A stretch of DNA of 64,000 bases from Leuconostoc carnosum. GTDB lineage: Bacteria > Bacillota > Bacilli > Lactobacillales > Lactobacillaceae. The DNA lies in assembly GCF_014207505.1 (NCBI RefSeq), contig NZ_JACHGL010000004.1, forward strand, positions 131,154 to 195,153, written 5' to 3'. Position 1 is the first letter of the stretch; every line of letters begins with the position of its first letter. The position numbers were made by a program, and so were the translations under genes. A model generated the notes under the pieces. The model did no database searches. It worked only from the letters and a program-made list of their open reading frames with translations, and was not told the origin of the DNA. Positions 10,089 to 18,876 of this stretch are shown piece after piece.

Positions 10089-11249
10089 ATGAGACGGGCA
10101 CAACACCTTCGAATAAGGCGTGTGAGGAATATGTGTATAGTATTTTTGTTTATTATCATGATCATGGTAGTTATTGCTGGTGGATTATTTACGAAGTTTA
10201 AAATGCCAACACATGAAGTGACAAAAACATCTAAACATATAAATGATCAACATGCTTTGAATCAAGTAAACCAAGACATTTTTTCGAAAAAAGATGACTT
10301 GGCAGTTAAAATAGATCAGCAATTGAAGTCTGCTAATTATATTGGTACAGCTTTAATTGTTCATCATGATCGTATTATTTTACAAAAAGGGTATGGTTAT
10401 GCTGATAGTACGCATAATCGTTTGAATGATGCGAAGTCAATGTATCAAATGGCTTCACTACAAAAGAGCTTTACTGCAACTATGATTATGCAGCAGGTCG
10501 AAGCAGGCAAATTGGCATTAGATACGTTGTTGAGTCAATATTATCCTAACATACCGAATGCCAATCGGATTACAATTCGTCAGTTGTTAACGATGACTAG
10601 TGGGTTGAAGCAAATAACAGCCACAAAAATGTTTGCTGATGAGGCTGATAACATTTCATTTGATGCTAGTCATACGGCATTCTTAGGCACGCAGGCTTGG
10701 TCTTATCAACCAATTAATTATCGTTTGTTAGCCGGTATTTTAATGCAAATCACGCATAAAACATATGGTCAGTTGTTTAATGAAACATTTAATCAAAAGT
10801 TAGGTTTAAATGTGTTGGATTATGCACATTTTATTACTAACTCTAGACGTACAATTGGTTATAGGGAACAGAATTATAGTAAATATTGGTCAAATGATGT
10901 GACTGCTTATTCGCTTGAAACTGGTACTGGTAACATGGCAATAACAGCTGGTTCGCTGTACCGTTACTATCGTTTGTTGATAGATCACAAGATAATAATG
11001 AACCAATCAAATGCTGAGGCAATGTGGCAACCAGCTAAAGGTACAAAATATGCTAGTGGATTGTACCATTATCCAACATATATGCGGGGGCATGGCATTA
11101 TTAGAGGATTTGAACCAACGGTGCTTCTATCAAAAGATGGCAAAGAAGCTGTCATTTTGTTGAGTAATCAACATGAAAAGCATCAAAGCTGGCAAAAATT
11201 AGCGAATCAATTATTTACACAAACATCAGCAATTCAAGTAACAAAATAA
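10089..11249 (+). CDS. membrane-anchored serine hydrolase, beta-lactamase/PBP-like
   Basis: 386-residue class C beta-lactamase-fold protein. Residues 13-35 form one hydrophobic segment after an Arg-rich N-terminus, giving an outward-facing anchored enzyme. The SxxK nucleophile motif is in MASLQKSFTATM, and WSYQPINYRLLAGI corresponds to the Tyr motif, with Pro where classical enzymes have Asn. The Asn form is typical for beta-lactamases and the Pro form is common among lactobacillar esterase/carboxypeptidase relatives, from recollection. It follows murF by 27 nt. A wall-related carboxypeptidase or esterase role is inferred from context; substrate unknown. Confidence 0.8.
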   Translation: MRRAQHLRIRRVRNMCIVFLFIIMIMVVIAGGLFTKFKMPTHEVTKTSKHINDQHALNQVNQDIFSKKDDLAVKIDQQLKSANYIGTALIVHHDRIILQKGYGYADSTHNRLNDAKSMYQMASLQKSFTATMIMQQVEAGKLALDTLLSQYYPNIPNANRITIRQLLTMTSGLKQITATKMFADEADNISFDASHTAFLGTQAWSYQPINYRLLAGILMQITHKTYGQLFNETFNQKLGLNVLDYAHFITNSRRTIGYREQNYSKYWSNDVTAYSLETGTGNMAITAGSLYRYYRLLIDHKIIMNQSNAEAMWQPAKGTKYASGLYHYPTYMRGHGIIRGFEPTVLLSKDGKEAVILLSNQHEKHQSWQKLANQLFTQTSAIQVTK

Positions 11250-11290
11250 ATTGAATTGCTAGCGCGCCATAGAGCGCAGAGGAGAAAATT

Positions 11291-12889
11291 TTGAAGTTTA
11301 GTGAATTAGGTTTATCACAAGATATTTTGGATGCAATTACGACACATGGTTACGTAGAAGCAACACCAATTCAAGAAAAGACAATTCCATTGACATTGTC
11401 TGGTAGAGATGTTATTGGTCAAGCGCAGACTGGAACTGGTAAAACAGCTGCCTTCGGTTTGCCAATATTAGAACATATTGACTTGAATAACAAAAATATT
11501 CAAGCATTGATCGTGTCACCAACACGTGAATTAGCAATTCAAACCGCTGAAGAATTAAAGAAATTAGGACGTGATAAGCGCGTCGATGTACAAGTTGTTT
11601 TTGGTGGTTCAGATATTCGCCGTCAAATTCAGAATTTGAAATCACATCCACAAATATTAGTAGGAACACCAGGTCGTTTACTTGACCATATTAACCGTAA
11701 GACCGTAAAAATTGACAACGTAAAAACATTAGTTTTGGATGAAGCTGATGAAATGTTGAACATGGGCTTCTTAGAAGATATTGAATCAATTATCAAAAAT
11801 ACACCTGCTGGTCGTCAGACATTGTTGTTCTCAGCTACAATGCCACCAGCAATCAAGCGTATTGGTGTAAAGTTCATGACCAATCCAGAGCATATTCAGA
11901 TTGAAGCTAAAGAATTAACAACCGACTTGGTTGACCAATACTTTGTACGCATGCGTGAGAATGAAAAGTTTGATACAATGACGCGTATCTTTGATGTTCA
12001 GGCACCTAAATTGGCGATTGTGTTCGGTCGTACAAAGCGTCGTGTTGAAGAATTAGCTCGTGGTTTGGAAGCTCGCGGCTATCATGCAGCTGGCTTGCAT
12101 GGTGACTTGACCCAACAGATGCGTTCACGCGTATTGTCACAATTCAAGTCACATGAAATCAATATTTTGGTTGCGACTGATGTTGCAGCTCGTGGTTTGG
12201 ACGTTAAGGATGTTTCGCACGTTTATAACTTCGATATTCCGCAAGATCCTGAATCTTACGTGCACCGTATTGGCCGTACAGGCCGTGCTGGAGCAAAGGG
12301 TGTTTCTGTTACATTTGTTTCACCAAATGAAATGGACTATCTACGTGCTGTCGAAGATTTGACAAAGAAGCGCATGACACCATTGGAACCAGCTTCATTA
12401 CAAGAAGCACGTGTTGGTAAAATCAAAAATGCTGCTGGAGAAGTAAAAGATATTGTTGGATCTATTGATGTTAACAGTATTAAATCTGAAGTTGATAAGT
12501 TGACTGCACAATACTCTGTAGAACAATTAGCAGCTGCTCTCTTATCTTCAGTTGCTGATTTAGAGAAACAAAATACGCCAGTTGAAATTACACGCGAACG
12601 ACCATTACCACGTCGTCGTGGTAATGGTGGTGGACGTAGTAGCGGTGGCGATCGTCGTGGTGGATCAGGATCATCACGTAATCGTAGTGGTTACCGTGGT
12701 AATCGTGATCGTCGCGGTAATGGTGATTCTCGTGAAGGTGGTCAACGTCGCGAACGCCGTGAAGGTGGCGCAGCAAATGGCGAACGTCGTTTTGGTGATT
12801 ACAAACGCCGTGATGGACGCTCAACAGAACGTCACAGTGGTGGCGCACAACGCCAACACCGTGAATTTACAGTTCGTGAAAAAAACTAA
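11291..12889 (+). CDS. cshA: DEAD-box RNA helicase CshA-like
   Basis: ATP-dependent RNA helicase, 532 residues, expected to act in RNA decay and ribosome assembly. Both RecA domains are intact: Q motif ATPIQEKTIP, Walker A AQTGTGKT, PTRELAIQ, VLDEADEML, SATMP and HRIGRTGRAG. After about residue 440 comes a long Arg/Gly-rich low-complexity tail, usual for CshA and used for RNA binding. The TTG start is supported by AGGAG at 11280-11284. Confidence 0.93.
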   Translation: MKFSELGLSQDILDAITTHGYVEATPIQEKTIPLTLSGRDVIGQAQTGTGKTAAFGLPILEHIDLNNKNIQALIVSPTRELAIQTAEELKKLGRDKRVDVQVVFGGSDIRRQIQNLKSHPQILVGTPGRLLDHINRKTVKIDNVKTLVLDEADEMLNMGFLEDIESIIKNTPAGRQTLLFSATMPPAIKRIGVKFMTNPEHIQIEAKELTTDLVDQYFVRMRENEKFDTMTRIFDVQAPKLAIVFGRTKRRVEELARGLEARGYHAAGLHGDLTQQMRSRVLSQFKSHEINILVATDVAARGLDVKDVSHVYNFDIPQDPESYVHRIGRTGRAGAKGVSVTFVSPNEMDYLRAVEDLTKKRMTPLEPASLQEARVGKIKNAAGEVKDIVGSIDVNSIKSEVDKLTAQYSVEQLAAALLSSVADLEKQNTPVEITRERPLPRRRGNGGGRSSGGDRRGGSGSSRNRSGYRGNRDRRGNGDSREGGQRRERREGGAANGERRFGDYKRRDGRSTERHSGGAQRQHREFTVREKN

Positions 12890-12961
12890 CAGATTAGTTT
12901 AGTAGCGTGTTATCTTAGTTTATACAAGTTAACGTTGTCATAATTTTAAAATATCACGATG

Positions 12962-12990
12962 AAACCGTCCAAACAAATGTTGGACGGTTT
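12962..12990 (+). terminator. intrinsic terminator after cshA
   Basis: Perfect 11-bp stem: arms 12962-12972 and 12980-12990, with T residues following. Confidence 0.9.
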
Positions 12991-13025
12991 TTCATCACTA
13001 TGTTATGAAATAACGGAGAGAACCA

Positions 13026-14210
13026 ATGAAATCAGTTGAAGATGCTATTAATTTTATACATAGTCGACCAAAGGGTGGACAAAAAGAATCATTTGCTCGT
13101 ATGTATGCCTTGTTATCAGCGTTGGGAAATCCACAAAATCAATTGCCACCAGCCATTCATGTAACTGGGACTAATGGTAAAGGTTCGGTATCTACAATGG
13201 CGAGCTTTATATTAAAAGCAGCCGGTTATAGGACAGGTTTATTTATTTCGCCCTTTATTGTTGATTTTCGTGAACGTATACAAATAGATAATCAATTAAT
13301 TTCAGCTGAAGATTTATTGGCCGTTACACGTCAAGCTGCAAATGCTTTAGAAGTAGTTGATCAACAATTAGCACCAGATATACCTACAGAGTTTGAGGTT
13401 TTAACTGCTATTATGTTTACCTACTTTTCTCATCAACAGTTGGATGCAATAGTTATTGAAGTTGGAATTGGTGGGTTACTTGATTCAACGAATGTTATGC
13501 CCAATTCAAGAGTTGCTATTATTACTAGTATCGGACTAGATCATCAAAATTTGTTGGGAAATACAATCGTTTCTATTGCTAAACAAAAAGCAGGTATTAT
13601 TCATGATAATATGGCAGTTGTCATTGGGGATCTTCCGGAACAGGCACGCCAAGTCATTGCTGAGCAAGCCAATTCGGCATTGATTCAAGGTGAATTAAAT
13701 ATCTTCAAACAAGGGTTACCGGGAAATTATCAAATTCAAAATACTACAACTGCTGTGGCTGGGGTTCGCGCATTTGATGCTAATATCACAGATGAACAAA
13801 TTCAACAAGGATTGGATAATACTAAGTTGCCTGCTCGTTTTGAAATGCTAAAACCGGGTGTCTTAATTGATGGTGCACATAATGCACAAGGGCTTAAAAA
13901 ATTATTTGAAACCTTAAATGTGCCACCATACCAAAAGCAGACGGTTACTTTAATTATTGGTAGTTTAATGGATAAGAACGTGACTGATGAATTTAAGCAT
14001 ATTTTATCCGATCAACGATTTAATATTGTACTAGTCCCTTTTGCTGGACCTAATGGGCGGCACAGTTTAGATATTTTAAAGACGGCTGCAAATTATCGAG
14101 TAAGCACAGCTGAAAATTGGCGTGAAGCTTATCAAGAAAGTAATGCTGATTTAACAGTATTTACGGGTTCATTATACTTTGTCAGTGAAATTAGAGGGGA
14201 ATTATTATAA
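13026..14210 (+). CDS. folC: folylpolyglutamate synthase/dihydrofolate synthase
   Basis: Mur-ligase-family enzyme that adds glutamate to folates. It has the P-loop HVTGTNGKGSVSTM, the folate-region FISPFIVDFRERIQ, the central EVGIGGLLDSTN and the C-terminal DGAHNAQGL motif. At 394 residues it is slightly short but complete. Its stop codon abuts the ATG of the next gene with no gap, so the MFS transporter is probably co-translated. No other folate gene is nearby. Confidence 0.92.
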   Translation: MKSVEDAINFIHSRPKGGQKESFARMYALLSALGNPQNQLPPAIHVTGTNGKGSVSTMASFILKAAGYRTGLFISPFIVDFRERIQIDNQLISAEDLLAVTRQAANALEVVDQQLAPDIPTEFEVLTAIMFTYFSHQQLDAIVIEVGIGGLLDSTNVMPNSRVAIITSIGLDHQNLLGNTIVSIAKQKAGIIHDNMAVVIGDLPEQARQVIAEQANSALIQGELNIFKQGLPGNYQIQNTTTAVAGVRAFDANITDEQIQQGLDNTKLPARFEMLKPGVLIDGAHNAQGLKKLFETLNVPPYQKQTVTLIIGSLMDKNVTDEFKHILSDQRFNIVLVPFAGPNGRHSLDILKTAANYRVSTAENWREAYQESNADLTVFTGSLYFVSEIRGELL

Positions 14211-15611
14211 ATGCAAGTCAATGAACGGTTATCCGTGCGCTTAATTTTGAGTGTTTTAGCAATTGGTTTGTTGGGATTTACAGACATTATGTTGGAAACA
14301 GCATTAAACGTTAGTTTCCCAATTTTAATGGTTGAATTTAATATTACCTCAAGTACAGTACAATGGCTGACTTCGGGTGTTATTTTGCTAACCAGTATGG
14401 TTGTTATTTTATCACCATGGTTAAAAAAACGATTTACAAACAGGAGCCAATTTTTAGTAGCGACTGTAATCTCGATCTGTGGTGTCTTAATTAACGCCAT
14501 GAGTGGCCATTTTGGTTGGATATTATTTGGTCGCTTATTGCAGGGTATTGGTGGTGGTGTTGGTTTACCACTTATGTATAATGTTATATTCGAACAGGTA
14601 CCTGAACAGAAACGTGGCACAATGGTAGGTCTTGGCTCATTAATTATTTCGTTTGCTCCTGCAATTGGGCCTGCGTTCGGAGGATTTTTAACTCAGAATT
14701 ATGATTGGCATATGGTCTTTTGGGTTGTCTTACCCATTCAGGTGGCATCACTTATACTGGGCTGGTTTACAATCAAACAGGTGTCACCATTGACCAAAGA
14801 AAAATTGGATTTAATTGGTTGGTTGTTGTTAAGTACATTTTTTATTGCCGGTATATTTGTTATTGAGCGTATCAGTACACATGGTGTAGCTAATTACTTT
14901 AGTATCAGTTTATTAATAATTATGGTTTTAGGTCTTATAGGCTATCTAGTCTATGCAAGCCGCGTACGACAACCGTTACTCAATCCTGCTATTTTCCGAT
15001 TTAGAGTATTTTCTTTAAGTATTATTGCAGCATTTATTACACAGATTGTTAATTTAACTTTTAATTATGCTGTACCAATGGTCTTGCAAATTGTACTTTT
15101 TAAAAATTCACAAGTTGCTGGATTGGCATTATTACCAGGTGCTTTGGGTTATGCCATGATGGCAATTGTTTCGGGACGTTTGTATGATCGTTTTGGTGCA
15201 CGTTTTCCTGTAACCATTGGTTTGGTATTGATGGTTATTGGGACAATTTTAATGGCAAGTATGCCAGTCAGCTTATATGGGATGACATTGAATTTTATGG
15301 TTATACAATTAGGCGCTGGCTTCTGGTTTGGTAATAATATGGCTCATGCTGTGAGTCACGTGCCAGTAGAATATCAAAGCGTTGGGAACTCTATTTTTTC
15401 GGCAACAAGTAATTATGCTGCTGCTGTTGGTATTGCAATGTCGGCAGGTATTATTTCAATTTTCCAGAAAAACGCACACTCTACAGCAGAAATGATAAAC
15501 ACAACCTATATTGGTTCTCAGTGGGTATCTAGACTAGATGTGATATTAATTTGTTTGGCATCAGCACTATCATTACATGCGCTCATGTCTGTGAGTCGAA
15601 AGAATAAATAA
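14211..15611 (+). CDS. MFS drug exporter, DHA2 (EmrB/QacA) type
   Basis: 466-residue, strongly hydrophobic integral membrane protein with about 14 predicted segments, as in DHA2 proton-driven exporters. LFGRLLQGIGGGVGLPLMYN matches the family motif after helix 4 and LGSLIISFAPAIGPAFGGFL matches motif C, the antiporter signature. It is directly abutted to folC. Substrate cannot be read from the sequence; small toxic organics or drugs are usual. Confidence 0.88.
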   Translation: MQVNERLSVRLILSVLAIGLLGFTDIMLETALNVSFPILMVEFNITSSTVQWLTSGVILLTSMVVILSPWLKKRFTNRSQFLVATVISICGVLINAMSGHFGWILFGRLLQGIGGGVGLPLMYNVIFEQVPEQKRGTMVGLGSLIISFAPAIGPAFGGFLTQNYDWHMVFWVVLPIQVASLILGWFTIKQVSPLTKEKLDLIGWLLLSTFFIAGIFVIERISTHGVANYFSISLLIIMVLGLIGYLVYASRVRQPLLNPAIFRFRVFSLSIIAAFITQIVNLTFNYAVPMVLQIVLFKNSQVAGLALLPGALGYAMMAIVSGRLYDRFGARFPVTIGLVLMVIGTILMASMPVSLYGMTLNFMVIQLGAGFWFGNNMAHAVSHVPVEYQSVGNSIFSATSNYAAAVGIAMSAGIISIFQKNAHSTAEMINTTYIGSQWVSRLDVILICLASALSLHALMSVSRKNK

Positions 15612-15635
15612 CGTATCATCTTTTAGAGGTGACAT

Positions 15636-16247
15636 ATGACATTACATGAACAAATTAAAAGTTTTTATACAGCGCTTGGTCAAAACGATGATGAAGCATT
15701 GCAGACCTTTCGTCACTACTTTCCAAATGATTATGACCTAAATGAAGTGACACACGATATGGCATCAGATTTTATTTCTCATAATCCATCGCTCAACCAT
15801 GCGCTGCTAATTGGTGTGAACATCGGTAAAAGTGTAGCAACTGCAGTACGTCCTAAATTATTGAGTGCCAAATTTTCGGAAGAAATTGGTTATTATGCGC
15901 AACGACAGTTAGGCTATCTACCACAAGAGCAATTGTGTTTAGCACTGTTGGATGCGCAATTAAATGTTATTGGTTGGGAAACATTATTCGTTGGCAGTTT
16001 AACAAATGTTCAGGCTTCACCACGTGAAATTTTCCAAAGTGTACTTCGCGCTAATGCATTAGGGTTTATGATTATTCACAACCATCCCAGTGGTAACCTT
16101 ATGCCATCGGATTCTGATATACGCTTTAGCCAACGTCTGAAATTACTTGGGGAACAAATGGAAATACCATTATTTGATTCTTTTATTGTGACACGAGACA
16201 GCTACTGGAGTTTGTCAGAAAATAATCAGCTAAAAAGTATTAAGTGA
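15636..16247 (+). CDS. radC: RadC-like JAB/MPN-domain protein
   Basis: 203-residue protein of the RadC family. The C-terminal JAB1/MPN metalloprotease-like fold carries the metal motif HNHPSGNLMPSDSD, preceded by the conserved Glu/Ser region. The usual N-terminal helix-hairpin-helix part is shortened and poorly recognisable; typical RadC is about 220-230 residues. The historical DNA-repair assignment is doubtful for the family. SD AGAGGTGA precedes the ATG. Confidence 0.85.
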   Translation: MTLHEQIKSFYTALGQNDDEALQTFRHYFPNDYDLNEVTHDMASDFISHNPSLNHALLIGVNIGKSVATAVRPKLLSAKFSEEIGYYAQRQLGYLPQEQLCLALLDAQLNVIGWETLFVGSLTNVQASPREIFQSVLRANALGFMIIHNHPSGNLMPSDSDIRFSQRLKLLGEQMEIPLFDSFIVTRDSYWSLSENNQLKSIK

Positions 16248-16338
16248 TATTTATGCTATGAAGTAAACAATGAGATTAAGATTATATGGACTTGTTAATT
16301 TGACAATTTAATTCGTATGATTGAAGCATAATGAAAGA

Positions 16339-16367
16339 TTGAAGTGATTGTTGTATTGTGATACACT
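16339..16367 (+). promoter_or_regulatory. predicted promoter of the HPr gene
   Basis: TTGAAG at 16339-16344, a 17-nt spacer and TACACT at 16362-16367 with an extended TGA before it. Confidence 0.65.
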
Positions 16368-16404
16368 GAACATAGAAAATCTGTTATTTATTTTGGAGGT
16401 CAAA

Positions 16405-16671
16405 ATGGTAAAGCGCGATTATACAATTGAAAATGCGAGTGGGCTTCATGCACGTCCAGTATCGCTTATTGTGGCAGCAGCATCGAAATATTCAGAAGTA
16501 ACCATGAGTTTGTCAAAAAAAGGACAAGCGGTAGATTTGAAATCAATTTTAGGGGTGATGTCCTTATCTATTGGGCAGTATGATGAAATTACAATAGAAG
16601 CAACTGGCAGTCAAGCTGAGGAAGCTTTAAATAGTGTCGAAAAAGTAATGGTAGAGAATCAATTAATCTAG
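16405..16671 (+). CDS. ptsH: HPr phosphocarrier protein (isolated gene)
   Basis: 88-residue PTS phosphocarrier. GLHARPVS places the phospho-acceptor at His15, and DLKSILGVMSL holds the regulatory Ser (residue 47 here, because of a one-residue insertion relative to Bacillus HPr) phosphorylated by HPr kinase. The ATG at 16405 has GGAGG at 16395-16399; a longer in-frame start would add 19 unrelated residues. ptsI normally follows ptsH, but here the gene has its own promoter and a strong terminator and no ptsI. It may be the only HPr with ptsI moved, or a second HPr for regulation. Confidence 0.92.
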   Translation: MVKRDYTIENASGLHARPVSLIVAAASKYSEVTMSLSKKGQAVDLKSILGVMSLSIGQYDEITIEATGSQAEEALNSVEKVMVENQLI

Positions 16672-16694
16672 AGAAAAATTAAACGGTAATCCGT

Positions 16695-16735
16695 AATCAT
16701 ACCCATTGAGTTACTACAACTTAATGGGTATGATT
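16695..16735. terminator. strong terminator after ptsH, possibly bidirectional
   Basis: Perfect 13-bp stem, arms 16695-16707 and 16723-16735, followed by T's on the + strand. It lies between convergent genes. Confidence 0.9.
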
Positions 16736-16761
16736 TTTAATAGTTGTCATATCATACATAA

Positions 16762-17055
16762 TTATTTTGATATTAAAAATAAAGCAAAAATCAAAAGTGA
16801 AAATAGAATACGTATGATTAAGTGAGAGAAAGTTAGTTTACCATGTAACACTTTTCCGTTAATTCCCGCATTCAGAACCAACATAACTAAAGCAATACAT
16901 ATCAGTATTGGCCAAAATAGTGAAGCGCCTAGCACGGTAATAGAAATAATATTAATACAAACTAGCCAAAAAGGGAGCATTTTCAGAGAAGCTATAACAG
17001 CAATGGACATAAGCAATGTATACAGGGCGATTAAAAAATTAGTGGCAATTATCAT
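16762..17055 (-). CDS. small membrane protein of unknown function
   Basis: 97-residue, very hydrophobic protein with about four predicted transmembrane segments and almost no soluble part. AAGGAG lies upstream of the ATG (17053-17055 on the minus strand). It is transcribed away from a MerR-family regulator across a 71-bp gap, the classic arrangement of a regulator and its target. I do not recognise the family; a regulator-controlled transport or stress role is only inferred. Confidence 0.7.
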   Translation of the reverse strand: MIIATNFLIALYTLLMSIAVIASLKMLPFWLVCINIISITVLGASLFWPILICIALVMLVLNAGINGKVLHGKLTFSHLIIRILFSLLIFALFLISK

Positions 17056-17097
17056 GAATAAAGGGCTCCTTTTTATGTTATATTAATTTAAACATAA

Positions 17098-17109
17098 GGG
17101 GTGTACCCC
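17098..17109. promoter_or_regulatory. palindrome between small membrane gene and MerR gene
   Basis: GGGGT-GT-ACCCC is a perfect 5+2+5 inverted repeat in the shared intergenic region, in an otherwise AT-rich stretch, immediately before the merR-type gene's GGAGG. A plausible regulator operator. Confidence 0.45.
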
Positions 17110-17126
17110 CGCACAAGGAGGCATAA

Positions 17127-17498
17127 ATGTTTTTAAAAGATTTTTTGATAAAAACAGGTACGAATCGAGATACTATACGTTATTATATTCAACAACAGTT
17201 ATTAGACCCTGAAAAGATACAAGGTAAATATTATTTCACAACACAAGAGTTTCAAGATTATCAGGATATTATGGCTCTGAAAGAAATGGGATTCTCTATC
17301 AAAGCAATTCAAAGTATTAAAAAGTGGCACGACAATAACTGTGGGACAAAAGAACAGTGGGAACATAATCTACAGATAATTGATGAAGAAATAGCTCATA
17401 TTGAAAAAGAAATTTATATTTTAGAAAATAGAAAACAGCGTTTAGTCCAGGCGAAAGAACAATTAAAAGTGTTGATTTCAAGTAAAACAGTTTCATAA
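17127..17498 (+). CDS. MerR-family transcriptional regulator
   Basis: 123-residue DNA-binding regulator. The N-terminal winged HTH shows GTNRDTIRYYIQQQLLDPE, typical MerR recognition-helix spacing, and the C-terminal half (about 75-118) is a Glu/Lys-rich dimerisation coiled coil. There is no large effector domain. Cys71 is a lone cysteine in the linker, so metal sensing of the MerR-proper kind is unlikely. Divergent from the small membrane protein, which is the obvious target candidate. SD AAGGAGG precedes the ATG. Confidence 0.88.
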   Translation: MFLKDFLIKTGTNRDTIRYYIQQQLLDPEKIQGKYYFTTQEFQDYQDIMALKEMGFSIKAIQSIKKWHDNNCGTKEQWEHNLQIIDEEIAHIEKEIYILENRKQRLVQAKEQLKVLISSKTVS

Positions 17499-17501
17499 AT
17501 A

Positions 17502-17522
17502 CGCTAATCTAGCGCTTTTTTT
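17502..17522 (+). terminator. short intrinsic terminator after the MerR gene
   Basis: CGCTA-ATC-TAGCG at 17502-17514 followed by C and a run of T. The stem is short. Confidence 0.55.
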
Positions 17523-17549
17523 GTCCAGTTAAAACTGGTAAAATAGAAT
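17521..17549 (+). promoter_or_regulatory. predicted tgt promoter with palindromic spacer
   Basis: TTGTCC at 17521-17526 and TAGAAT at 17544-17549 are 17 nt apart. The spacer overlaps a perfect palindrome, CCAGTT-AA-AACTGG (17525-17538), a possible operator. Confidence 0.5.
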
Positions 17550-17582
17550 AGATTAAAAATTAATTTATACAATGAGGATAAG

Positions 17583-18800
17583 ATGACAGATAAAAAACCA
17601 GCAGTATGGTACGAACATCTTCATACTGAAAAATATACCGGTGCACGCCGTGGCAGAATTCATACACCACATGGTACTTTTGAAACGCCAATGTTTATGC
17701 CAGTCGGGACACAAGGTGCGGTAAAAGGTGTTGGTACAAGAGAATTAAAAGATATTGGTTCACAGTTCATTCTGAGTAATACCTATCACTTGTGGGTGCG
17801 TCCTGGTGATGAATTAATTGCTGAAGCTGGTGGTCTACACAAATATATGGGTTGGGATCAGGCTATTTTAACTGATTCAGGTGGTTTTCAAGTCTTCTCA
17901 TTATCTGATGCGCGCAAATTAAAAGAAGAAGGCGTAACATTTCAAAATCATGTGAACGGCGACAAGATGTTTTTGTCACCCGAAGTGGCAATGCGTATTC
18001 AAAATAATTTAGGTTCAGATGTCATGATGCAGCTTGACGAAGCCATTCCATATTTTGAAAGTTATGATTATATTAAAGAATCCATGCAACGATCATTACG
18101 TTGGGCCGATCGCGCCCAAATTGCGCATAAAAAAGCGGATTCACAAGCTTTATTTGGAATTGTTCAAGGCGCTGGATTTAAAGCTTTGCGTTCAGAATCA
18201 GCAAATGGTTTAGTTGGTATGGATTTGCCTGGTTATGCTATTGGTGGCTTATCAGTTGGTGAATCTAAAAAAGAAATGAATCGTGTGTTAGACTTTACGA
18301 TGCCATTGTTACCAGAAGATAAACCACGTTACTTAATGGGTGTAGCTGCACCGGACTCATTAATTGATTCTGTTATACGTGGTATTGATATGTTTGATTC
18401 GGTATTACCGACGCGTATTGCACGTAAGGGAACGCTAATGACACGTTTTGGACGGGTAGTGATTAAAAATTCGAAATATAAAAATGATTTCACACCTCTT
18501 GATCCTGATTTGAGCTACTATTCATCGAATCCTATTCGTACAGAACAGTTTGGTAATCAAGCACAATTTGATAACCTTGATTATAATCCGTTCCAGAATT
18601 TAACACGATCATACTTGCACCATCTTTTTAATGCAAACGAAATTTTGGGTGCGCAACTGGCTTCTCAACATAACTTACGTTATTTGTTACAGTTTATGGA
18701 GGACATGCGTACGGCTATTGAAAATGATGAGTTACTACAATTCCGTGAAACTGTCATGGAAGAATATGGTTATAACAAACCCAACGCACGATTATTTTAA
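17583..18800 (+). CDS. tgt: tRNA-guanine transglycosylase, atypical zinc-site-less variant
   Basis: Queuosine-pathway base-exchange enzyme acting at G34 of tRNA. The TIM-barrel core is recognisable and full length (405 residues): [11 protein letters not shown] with Asp98, SDVMMQLDE with Asp152, [10 protein letters not shown], and the nucleophile Asp272 in FDSVLPTR. It is unusual. The zinc motif (normally CxCxxC in LDPECDCYTC) reads [10 protein letters not shown], so the three Cys are Leu310, Tyr312 and Ser315. An extra stretch of roughly 20 residues follows before the retained His347. Pocket positions also differ: DEC is DEA (Ala154), QGG is QGA (Ala197), and LMGVG is LMGVA. It is intact at DNA level, with no frameshift. 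Upstream queA/ruvB neighbours are absent. Activity or substrate may have changed. Confidence 0.85.
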   Translation: MTDKKPAVWYEHLHTEKYTGARRGRIHTPHGTFETPMFMPVGTQGAVKGVGTRELKDIGSQFILSNTYHLWVRPGDELIAEAGGLHKYMGWDQAILTDSGGFQVFSLSDARKLKEEGVTFQNHVNGDKMFLSPEVAMRIQNNLGSDVMMQLDEAIPYFESYDYIKESMQRSLRWADRAQIAHKKADSQALFGIVQGAGFKALRSESANGLVGMDLPGYAIGGLSVGESKKEMNRVLDFTMPLLPEDKPRYLMGVAAPDSLIDSVIRGIDMFDSVLPTRIARKGTLMTRFGRVVIKNSKYKNDFTPLDPDLSYYSSNPIRTEQFGNQAQFDNLDYNPFQNLTRSYLHHLFNANEILGAQLASQHNLRYLLQFMEDMRTAIENDELLQFRETVMEEYGYNKPNARLF

Positions 18801-18876
18801 TAAGTCTTAAATCTTTGATATAATAGTAGTAAGGTATTTGGTTTTCTAGATACACGTCAGAAAGTAGGAAAGATCC

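Noticed and set aside
12588-12848. His-rich minus-strand ORF and an alternative + frame at 12582-12902
   Set aside because: Shadows of the repetitive Arg/Gly codons of the cshA tail.
14132-14620. 162-residue minus-strand ORF
   Set aside because: Antisense to folC and the MFS gene; no ribosome-binding site or family features.
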